NCBI RefSeq assembly: GCF_050942425.1
Contig: NZ_CP192063.1
Location: 3,720,001 to 3,784,000 of the forward strand
DNA length: 64,000 nucleotides
Direction: 5' to 3'
Origin: Actinoallomurus sp050942425
GTDB lineage: Bacteria; Actinomycetota; Actinomycetes; Streptosporangiales; Streptosporangiaceae
The position numbers were made by a program, and so were the translations under genes. Below are positions 33,865 to 41,455 of this stretch, piece after piece. Position 1 is the stretch's first letter. Every line of letters starts with the position of its first letter. The notes beneath the pieces were generated by a model, which was not told the origin of the DNA, did no database searches, and worked only from the letters and a program-made list of their open reading frames with translations.

Positions 33865-35274
33865 ATGACCGTCGACACGAAAATCCGGGTGGGTCTCGTC
33901 GCGGGTGGGCTCGGCGCGTACTGGCCGCAGTTCCCCGACCTGCTGCCGCAGCTCAAGCGGTCCGCCGAACGCGTGTCCGAGCGGATGCGCGGGCTCGGGG
34001 CGGAGGTCGTCGACGTCGGCTTCATCTCCGACGCCCAGGAGGGCGCCGCCGCCGCGGAGAAGCTGCGGGTCGCGGGCTGCGACCTCATCGTCGGATTCCT
34101 CACCACGTACATGACCGCGACGATGCTGGTGCCGATCGCCCAGCGCAGCGGCGCCCCCGTGCTGCTGATCAACCTGCAGCCGACCGAGTCGATGGACCAC
34201 GCGACCTTCGACACCGGCCAGTGGCTGGCCTACTGCGGCGCCTGCCCGCTGCCGGAGATGGCCAACGCGTTCCAGCGCTGCGGCATCCCGTTCCGCTCGG
34301 TGTCGGGCTACGTCGAGGACGAGCGGGCCTGGGCGAAGATCGGCCGCTGGGTGCGGGCGGCGGGCGTACGGGCGGCGCTGCGCCGGGGGCGGCACGGCCT
34401 CATGGGCCACCTGTACCCGGGCATGCTCGACGTCTCCACCGACCTGACCCTCGTGCCGGCGAACTTCGGCGGCCACATGGAGGTGCTGGAGTTCGACGAC
34501 CTGCGGGTCCGCGTGGAGAAGGTCACCGACGCCGAGGCCGAGGCCAAGAAGAAGGAGGCCGCGGAGATCTTCGAGCTGGCCGACTCGGTCAACGACGAGG
34601 ACTTCTCCTGGGCCGCGCGCGTCGCCGCCGGCCTCGACCGGCTCGTCGAGGACTTCGAGCTGGACAGCCTCGCCTACTACCACCGGGGCCTGGACGGCGA
34701 GATCCACGAACGTCTCGGCGCGGGCATGATCCTCGGTTCGTCGCTGCTGACCGCGCGCGGCGTTCCGGCCGCGGGCGAGTACGAGCTGCGGACCTCCCTC
34801 GCCATGCTGATCATGGACCGGCTCGGCGCGGGCGGCTCCTTCACCGAGCTGCAGGCGCTGGACTTCCAGCGGGGCCACGTCGAGATGGGCCACGACGGCC
34901 CGGCCCACCTGGCCATCAGCGATTCCAAGCCGCTGCTGCGCGGCCTGGGCGTCTACCACGGCAAGCGCGGCTGGGGCGTGTCGGTGGAGTTCGACGTCAA
35001 GCACGGGCCGGTGACGGCGTTCGGCATCCGCCAGGGACGGGACGGCCGGTTCGCGTTCGTCGCCTCCGAGGGCGAGGTCGTCGACGGGCCGCTGCTGCAG
35101 ATCGGCAACACCACCTCGCGCGTCGACTTCGGCTGCGACCCGGGGGACTGGACCGACGCCTGGAGCGCCACCGGCATCTCCCACCACTGGGCCCTCGGCA
35201 CCGGCCACCGGATCGCCGACCTGCGCGCCCTCGCGGACCTCCTGGAGGTGGAACTGATCGACGTACGCGCCTGA
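33865..35274 (+). CDS. L-arabinose/L-fucose isomerase-like protein
   Basis: A 469-residue cytoplasmic protein of the L-fucose/L-arabinose isomerase superfamily: VGLVAGGLGAYWPQFPDLLPQL, VDVGFISDAQEGAAAAEKLRVAGCDLIVGFLTTYMTATM, LLINLQPTESMDHATFDTGQWLAYCGACPLPEMANAF, and a C-terminal domain with ISDSKPLLRGLGVYHGKRGWGVSVEFDVKHGPVT. It has no signal peptide, unlike its neighbours. It may isomerise L-arabinose or another aldose released by the GH127/GH43 enzymes. No ribulokinase or epimerase lies nearby, so the later steps must be elsewhere or the substrate differs. Strong ribosome site AAAGGAGG. Confidence 0.75.
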   Translation: MTVDTKIRVGLVAGGLGAYWPQFPDLLPQLKRSAERVSERMRGLGAEVVDVGFISDAQEGAAAAEKLRVAGCDLIVGFLTTYMTATMLVPIAQRSGAPVLLINLQPTESMDHATFDTGQWLAYCGACPLPEMANAFQRCGIPFRSVSGYVEDERAWAKIGRWVRAAGVRAALRRGRHGLMGHLYPGMLDVSTDLTLVPANFGGHMEVLEFDDLRVRVEKVTDAEAEAKKKEAAEIFELADSVNDEDFSWAARVAAGLDRLVEDFELDSLAYYHRGLDGEIHERLGAGMILGSSLLTARGVPAAGEYELRTSLAMLIMDRLGAGGSFTELQALDFQRGHVEMGHDGPAHLAISDSKPLLRGLGVYHGKRGWGVSVEFDVKHGPVTAFGIRQGRDGRFAFVASEGEVVDGPLLQIGNTTSRVDFGCDPGDWTDAWSATGISHHWALGTGHRIADLRALADLLEVELIDVRA

Positions 35275-35319
35275 TACCAGTTCTTTTCCGGGTCGGGGGA
35301 CTCACGCATAGGAGACGGT

Positions 35320-37386
35320 GTGGCGAGTTTCTTCGGCATGCGCGGAATCCGCTTCGTACTCGCGCTGACCATGGCGCTGGGCGGGCTGCTCGTCGTCACG
35401 GCGCCCGCCCGGGCCGCGGTCGACACGGACCTGGCGAACTTCGACGCGGCCGGGAACCAAGTGGTGCGGTTCGACACCGACGGCAACGCGGTGGACGCGC
35501 ACGACGGAGCGATCGCGCGGTTCGGCGGGACCTACTACCTGTACGGCACCAGCTACGACTGCGGCTACCAGTGGCAGAACAACGACACGTTCTGCGGTTT
35601 CAAGGTCTACTCGTCGCCCGACCTGGCGCACTGGACCGACCGCGGGCACGTCGTGGCGCCCCGCTCGTGCCGGTACTGCTTCCGCCCGCACGTCGTCTAC
35701 AACAGGGCGACCAGTAGGTACGTCATGTGGGTCAACGACCAGGACGCCGCCGACAAGTTCCGGGTCTACACGAGCCGCACGCCGACCGGGCCCTTCACCG
35801 AGCAGCCCGTCCCGGACCTACCGGACCAGACGCACTGCACCGCCGACCTGGCCGTGTTCGTCGATGATGACGGGAAGGCCTATCTCACCTGCAGCAACGC
35901 GGGCTGGCACATCGCGGTCATCGAGCTCACCGCCGACTACCTGCGCGCCGCCGGACCGTACGACATCACCGGCGTCACCCGCGTGGAGGCGCCGTCGATC
36001 TTCAAGCGGGACGGCACGTACTACCTGACGATGTCGGACCCGAACTGCGGGTACTGCACCGGCACCGGCACCGCCTACCTGACCGCGAAGAGCCCGCTCG
36101 GCCCGTGGCGCGGGCGGGACGCGTGGACGGCCGAGGACGGCGCGCTGACCGCGCGCGGCGGGCTGTACGGGCTGTCCCAGCAGGGCGAGGACTGGAGCGA
36201 CTACACCTTCTCCTTCGACGTCGCGCCGCTGCCCACCACCTCGGGGACGTCGGCGCAGGCCGGGTTCTCGGTGCGGATGAACCGCGACGACTACGGCTAC
36301 CTGTTCCTGCTGACCGGCTCCGGGTCGGCGAACGGCAAGCTGAGCGTGCTGCGCCGGGCCGGGGCCACCCAGGCGAGCCATGTCGTGCCGCTGGACAAGC
36401 CCATCGTCGCGGGGGAGTGGCATCACGTCGCGGTCACGGCGTCCGGCGCGACGCTGACGACGTCGATCGACGGAGTCCGGGTGGACACCTACACCGACAC
36501 GACGTACGCCACCGGCAAGGTCGGCTTCCGGGAGTGGAACGGCGCCAACCTGGAGTCCGCCCGGTTCGACAACGTCAACGTCACCTCGGCCGACGGCCGG
36601 ACGCTGCTGTCCGACGACTTCTCCGGGGACTTCTCCCGGTGGGTGGTCCCGACCAGCGGCATCAAGATCAGCGATGACTCCTGCGGCGGGCAACCGGCGC
36701 AGGTCGCGACGCTGCCGTCCCGGCACGGCGCGCCGACGTACCTCTACTTCAGCGACCTGTGGGACTTCCACACCAACGAGGCGCTGGCCAACTACTACTG
36801 GCAGCCGCTCGCGTTCGGCTCGGACGGCGCCATCCAGCCACTGACCTGCGCGAACTCGCGAATCCACCTCGACCCGGGCCACCCCGGCCACCAGCGGCCC
36901 ATCCGGGCCGTCGACCAGACCAGCGGCGTGACCGGATTCCGCACCACGTGCGACATCGCCGGGGCCACCTGGCGCGAGCAGGGCTTCACGGCCGGGCGCA
37001 CGGGCCGGCTCACCTCGCTCGCCGTGACCGTCTTCAAGGACGGCACGGAGACCGGCCGGGTCCTTCGGACCCCGCCGTCCGACCCCCTCGACGTGCGGCT
37101 CGTCGACCGGCACACCGGGACGACGGTGTGGTCGGCGTCCGTTCCGGCGAGCACGATCGGCTGGTCCGCCCGCGACCTGACCCTGCGACCCGGCGTACCG
37201 GTGCGGCGCGGCACCGAGTACGCCCTGCGCCTCGGCACGTCGGCCGCCACCGGCTGCTACGGCGTCGCTTTCAACGACCAGGACCCCTACTCCGGCGGTA
37301 CCTCCGCCATCAGCACCGACGGCGGTGCGGGATTCACCTCCGAACCCGCGCGTGACCTGAAGTTCCACACGTCCGTCGAGCGCTGA
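35320..37386 (+). CDS. Secreted GH43 glycosidase with a concanavalin-like module inserted in the propeller
   Basis: A 688-residue exported enzyme (signal LALTMALGGLLVVTAPARA). GH43 blades are seen at about 35-265: VDAHDGAIARFGGTYYLYGT (base Asp), CTADLAVFVDDDGKAYLTC (second Asp) and RVEAPSIFKRDGTYYLTMSD (acid Glu). Residues about 268-446 are a CBM66/LamG-like module (WSDYTFSFDVAPL, GYLFLLTGSG, WHHVAVTASGATLTTSIDGVRVDTY). GH43 then resumes with KISDDSCGGQPAQVATLP and ends near 520. A C-terminal beta-sandwich follows. The motif set resembles the exo-beta-galactanase/galactosidase subfamilies (24/34) of GH43. GTG start with GGAG upstream. Confidence 0.82.
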   Translation: MASFFGMRGIRFVLALTMALGGLLVVTAPARAAVDTDLANFDAAGNQVVRFDTDGNAVDAHDGAIARFGGTYYLYGTSYDCGYQWQNNDTFCGFKVYSSPDLAHWTDRGHVVAPRSCRYCFRPHVVYNRATSRYVMWVNDQDAADKFRVYTSRTPTGPFTEQPVPDLPDQTHCTADLAVFVDDDGKAYLTCSNAGWHIAVIELTADYLRAAGPYDITGVTRVEAPSIFKRDGTYYLTMSDPNCGYCTGTGTAYLTAKSPLGPWRGRDAWTAEDGALTARGGLYGLSQQGEDWSDYTFSFDVAPLPTTSGTSAQAGFSVRMNRDDYGYLFLLTGSGSANGKLSVLRRAGATQASHVVPLDKPIVAGEWHHVAVTASGATLTTSIDGVRVDTYTDTTYATGKVGFREWNGANLESARFDNVNVTSADGRTLLSDDFSGDFSRWVVPTSGIKISDDSCGGQPAQVATLPSRHGAPTYLYFSDLWDFHTNEALANYYWQPLAFGSDGAIQPLTCANSRIHLDPGHPGHQRPIRAVDQTSGVTGFRTTCDIAGATWREQGFTAGRTGRLTSLAVTVFKDGTETGRVLRTPPSDPLDVRLVDRHTGTTVWSASVPASTIGWSARDLTLRPGVPVRRGTEYALRLGTSAATGCYGVAFNDQDPYSGGTSAISTDGGAGFTSEPARDLKFHTSVER

Positions 37387-37411
37387 CATCACCAGGAGAC
37401 GAGGAGCCCCC

Positions 37412-40400
37412 ATGAGGTTCATCCCGGCCTGCGCGACCGCGGTCGCGCTGGCCCTGACACCGGGTCTGCCCGCGCACGCGGACAGCGGGCGGCTCGGCGT
37501 CGCCGGGTTGCGCACCGACGCGCTCGAGACGGCACTCGGCGTCGACGACACGACGCCGACGCTGAGCTGGAAGCCCACGGCGACCGGCCGGAACGAGGCC
37601 CAGGCCGCCTACCAGGTGCAGGCCGCCACCGCCCCGGACCGCCTCGACCACCCCGACCTGTGGGACTCCGGCAAGGTCGCCGCCACGGCCGTGAGCGCCG
37701 TCTACAAGGGCGCTGCACTGAAGTCCCGGCAGCGGGTGTGGTGGCGCGTGCGCGTCTGGGACGGCGCGGGCCGCGCGTCGTCGTGGAGCCGCACCGCCTG
37801 GTGGGAGATGGGCCTGCTCGCCAAGACGGACTGGTCGGCCAAGTGGATCGGCGACGACCGGTGGGTGAACCGGAAACCGGCCCCGGTCACGGTCAAGGTC
37901 CCGGCGCAGGACGCCCGCTACGTCCGGGTCGACGTGGCGAAGCTCGGGCTGCCCATCACCGAGGGGAGTTCGCTCGTCTCCCGGCTGCAGCTCGCCGAGA
38001 TCGTCGTCGCCGACTCCGCGCACCCGGACGAGGACCTGGCCAAGGGCGCCGCCGTCACCGCCTCCGAGATCGGCAACTACCCGGGCAAGTGGCAGCCGGC
38101 GTACGTCACCGACGGGTCGCTCACCAGCGAGCAGGCGCCGTACGGCTACACCAGCCCCTCCTACAAGTCCCAAGATCCAGGCCACCACATCTGGCTGCAG
38201 CTCGACCTCGGGCAGAGCCGGCACTTCGACCAGGTCGTGCTCTACCCGCGCACCGACGTGATGACCGACGACGAGAAGACCCCGAACTTCCCCGTCGACT
38301 TCACCCTGCAGACCGGGAACGACGCCGTGAACCTCGCCACCGCCGCGACGGTCACCGGCCAGGAGCCGCCACCGGCATACCACACGACCTTCCCGCCGCT
38401 GCCGCTGCTGGCCCGGCAGTTCGACCTGGCGAAGGGCGTGCGCAACGCCCGCCTCTACGTCACCGCGCTCGGCATCTACGACGCCACCGTCAACGGACGG
38501 CCGGTCAGCGACGCGGTGCTCGAGCCGCCGAACACCGACTACCGCAAGCGCGTCGTCTACTCCACCTACGACGTCACGAAGCTGCTCCGCAAGGGCGGCA
38601 ACGCCATCGGCGTGCGGCTCGGCAACGGCACCTACAACGTGGCACCGACCGCCGACCGGTACACCAAGTACGTCGGTGCGCAGGGCCCGCCGCGCCTGCT
38701 CGCCCAGCTCGAGGTCACGCTGAAGGACGGCACGACGCAACGGATCGCCACCGACGGCTCCTGGCGCACCGACCTGGGCCCGACGACGTTCTCGCAGTGG
38801 TACGGCGGCGAGGACGAGGACGCGCGGCGCGACCAGCCGGGCTGGGACCGGCCCGGTGCGGACCTGAGCGGCTGGAAGGCCGCCGCGGAGACCGCCGACC
38901 CGGGCATCGCCGTGGCGGCGCGGATGTCCCCGCCGATCGTCCCGGTCGGCCGGGAGCACACCGTACGGATCACGCACCCGGAGTCCGGGACGTACGTCTT
39001 CGACCTGGGCGCGAACGTCTCCGGCTGGCCGGTCCTGCACGTCAGCGGCCCGCGCGGCACGACCATCACCGTCAAGCCGGGGGAGCGGCTCGGCGACGAC
39101 GGCCTCGTCGACCAGGGCACCATGATCGCCGGTGGCAGTCGGCAGCCGCCGGTCGAGGACCGCTACACCTTCGCCGGGAACGGCGACGAGACCTGGCGTC
39201 CGCGGTTCGTGTACCACGGATTCCGGTACCTCCAGGTGACCGGCCTGCCGTCGGCGCCGGACAAGGACACGGCCGAGGCGACCGTCCTGCGGGCCGGCAA
39301 CGCGACCGCGGGCACGTTCGCCAGCTCCGACCTGCTGCTGAACGACATCCACAAGATCGTCGAGGCGTCGATCGCGGGCAACATGTTCAGCATCCTCACC
39401 GACTGTCCGGACCGGGAGAAGCTCGGCTGGCTGGAGCAGACGCACCTGGTGCAGGGCTCCGTCGCCCGCGACTTCGACGTCGAGGCGTACTACCGCGACT
39501 TCCTCCAGAACGTCGCCGAGGCACAGCTGCCCGACGGGCACGTGCCCGACATCGCGCCCGAGTACGTCGTCTTCAGCGGCGCGGCCCGCGACGACCCGAA
39601 CTGGGGCAGCGCGATCATCCTGTCGGCCTGGCAGCACTACCAGTCGTACGGCGACGCCGGGACGCTGCGCACCTACTTCCCGGCCATGCGGAAGTACTTC
39701 GACTACCTGACGTCGAAGGCGAGCGGGAACCTGCTCGACTACGGCTACGGCGACTGGGCCACCACCGACTCCTCCACTCCCGTCGGGCTCGCGGCGAGCT
39801 ACGGCTACTACCGCGACGCCGTCGCCCTCGCGAAGATCGCCAAGCTGCTCGGCGAGGACGCCTCCGGGTACGAGAGCGCGGCGCAGAAGATCGGCGCGGC
39901 GTTCAACGCGAAGTACCTCAAGGACGGCGCGTACGGCTCGGGCAGCCAGGCGAGTGACGCGTTCGCCCTCGACATGGGCGTGGTGCCCGCCGACCAGCGG
40001 CAGGCCGTCACCGACCACCTCGTCAAGGGCATCGAGGCCAAGGGCTACCACCTCACCGTCGGGGAGATCGCGCTGCCCTCGGTGTTCCGGGTGCTGTCGG
40101 CGGCCGGCCGGGACGACGTGCTGCTCAAGGTCGCGCAGCAGGTCACCGCGCCGAGCTACGGCTACCAGGTCGTGCACGGCGCGACCACGCTCACGGAGTA
40201 CTGGGACGGCCCGACCGGCTACGGCTCGCAGGATCACTTCATGCTCGGCGCGATCGACGAGTGGTTCAACGCCGGCCTGGCCGGCATCCGGCAGGCCGAC
40301 GGCGGCGCCGGCTACACCAACCTCGTGATCCGCCCGGCGGTCGTCGGCGACCTCACCCGCGCGAGCGGGACGTACGAGACGCCGCGCGGTGAGGTCGCCA

Positions 40401-41347
40401 GCTCCTGGCGGCGCGACGGCCGGACGCTGCGGCTCGACGTGACGGTGCCGCCGGGCGCCCCGGCGCGCGTCGAGGTGCCGCTGCTCGGCGGCGACCGGGT
40501 GGCCGCGCCCGCCGGTGCGACGTCGATCGGCGCGCAGAACGGCTACGGCGTCTACGAGGTCGGCTCCGGGCACTGGTCGTTCACGGTGACGACCGCGTCC
40601 GCGGTCGCTCCGGACCGGACACAGCTCGCCGTGGAGCCGCCCTTCGGCGTGAACGTCCCGGTCGTGGCCGGTCACCCGGCGTCCGCGCGGTTCCGGGTGA
40701 CCAACCTGGAGGACGACGCGGTCACCGTACGGCCGCGCGCCACGGCGTCGTCCGGCTTCGCGGCGACGGTGTCCGGCGCGCCGGTACGCGTCCCGGCGCA
40801 CGGCTCGGCCGAGATCCCGGTCGCGCTGAAACAGGAGGACAGCGGGGTCACGTCGGGGACGGTGACGCTCACGGCCGGCGACGACAGCGCGTCCGCGCCG
40901 GTCGCGGTGACCGGGAACCTCGTCCGCCTCGCGACCATGTCGGCCTCGAGCACCCACAGCGGCTCCGACCCGGCCTGGACCAATGACGGCGGGACGGACT
41001 CGGAGGTCTGGCTGAACGGCGTCGGCGGCTGGAACGACGACACCTCCGCCGAGTGGCCCGACACGCTCACCGCCACCTGGGACGCCCCGGTCACGCTCGG
41101 CCGGGTACGCGTCTTCACGCTGAACAGCACCAAATCGTCCGCGGCGAAGTCCGGAATCCGGGACTTCGACCTCGAGGCGCGGGTCGACGGCACCTGGCAG
41201 CCGCTCGCGACCGTGCGCGGGAACACCGCCGGCGTCGTCGAGCGGACCGTCGATCCGGTCCAGGCGTCCGCGTTGCGCGTCGTCGTCCGTGACTCCAACG
41301 ACCACAAGTACAGCCGGGTGATCGAGCTGGAGGGCTATCCCTCCTGA
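37412..41347 (+). CDS. Large secreted GH78 alpha-L-rhamnosidase with two F5/8-like modules
   Basis: A 1311-residue enzyme with a Sec signal (TAVALALTPGLPAHA). Order: GH78 N-terminal domain (LGVDDTTPTLSWKP, RVWWRVRVWDGAGRASSWS), an inserted F5/8-type C-like module at about 155-325 (RYVRVDVAKLGLPITEG, DPGHHIWLQLDLGQSRHFDQVVLYPRTD), rhamnosidase N-domain (LYVTALGIYDATVNGRPVSDAVLEPPNTDY), catalytic barrel, C-cap, an Ig-like NEW3-type domain (about 1060-1170) and a final F5/8 C domain (DFDLEARVDGTWQPLATVRG). The catalytic motif is DCPDREKLGWLEQ from about residue 664, the REKLGWLEQ subtype. Close paralog of the gene at 49187. Confidence 0.92.
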   Translation: MRFIPACATAVALALTPGLPAHADSGRLGVAGLRTDALETALGVDDTTPTLSWKPTATGRNEAQAAYQVQAATAPDRLDHPDLWDSGKVAATAVSAVYKGAALKSRQRVWWRVRVWDGAGRASSWSRTAWWEMGLLAKTDWSAKWIGDDRWVNRKPAPVTVKVPAQDARYVRVDVAKLGLPITEGSSLVSRLQLAEIVVADSAHPDEDLAKGAAVTASEIGNYPGKWQPAYVTDGSLTSEQAPYGYTSPSYKSQDPGHHIWLQLDLGQSRHFDQVVLYPRTDVMTDDEKTPNFPVDFTLQTGNDAVNLATAATVTGQEPPPAYHTTFPPLPLLARQFDLAKGVRNARLYVTALGIYDATVNGRPVSDAVLEPPNTDYRKRVVYSTYDVTKLLRKGGNAIGVRLGNGTYNVAPTADRYTKYVGAQGPPRLLAQLEVTLKDGTTQRIATDGSWRTDLGPTTFSQWYGGEDEDARRDQPGWDRPGADLSGWKAAAETADPGIAVAARMSPPIVPVGREHTVRITHPESGTYVFDLGANVSGWPVLHVSGPRGTTITVKPGERLGDDGLVDQGTMIAGGSRQPPVEDRYTFAGNGDETWRPRFVYHGFRYLQVTGLPSAPDKDTAEATVLRAGNATAGTFASSDLLLNDIHKIVEASIAGNMFSILTDCPDREKLGWLEQTHLVQGSVARDFDVEAYYRDFLQNVAEAQLPDGHVPDIAPEYVVFSGAARDDPNWGSAIILSAWQHYQSYGDAGTLRTYFPAMRKYFDYLTSKASGNLLDYGYGDWATTDSSTPVGLAASYGYYRDAVALAKIAKLLGEDASGYESAAQKIGAAFNAKYLKDGAYGSGSQASDAFALDMGVVPADQRQAVTDHLVKGIEAKGYHLTVGEIALPSVFRVLSAAGRDDVLLKVAQQVTAPSYGYQVVHGATTLTEYWDGPTGYGSQDHFMLGAIDEWFNAGLAGIRQADGGAGYTNLVIRPAVVGDLTRASGTYETPRGEVASSWRRDGRTLRLDVTVPPGAPARVEVPLLGGDRVAAPAGATSIGAQNGYGVYEVGSGHWSFTVTTASAVAPDRTQLAVEPPFGVNVPVVAGHPASARFRVTNLEDDAVTVRPRATASSGFAATVSGAPVRVPAHGSAEIPVALKQEDSGVTSGTVTLTAGDDSASAPVAVTGNLVRLATMSASSTHSGSDPAWTNDGGTDSEVWLNGVGGWNDDTSAEWPDTLTATWDAPVTLGRVRVFTLNSTKSSAAKSGIRDFDLEARVDGTWQPLATVRGNTAGVVERTVDPVQASALRVVVRDSNDHKYSRVIELEGYPS

Positions 41348-41390
41348 GGTCTCCCGTAAGAACCACGGCCGGTGTCAGCCGGTCGCCGGT

Positions 41391-41429
41391 GGGGAGGGCG
41401 GCGTCCGCCCAGGCGGCGTCGCCCTCCCC
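41391..41429 (+). terminator. Terminator-like stem-loop after the 1311-residue rhamnosidase
   Basis: A perfect 10-base stem (41391-41400 with 41420-41429), with further GC pairing inside, lies 44 bases after the stop codon and before the GH106 gene. No T run. Confidence 0.6.
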
Positions 41430-41455
41430 ATCGGATCCCCTGAATGCGAGGAACG

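Noticed and set aside
37334..41305. 1300-codon open frame opposite the large GH78 gene
   Set aside because: Same reason: no recognisable domain, and the opposite strand encodes a complete GH78 enzyme.
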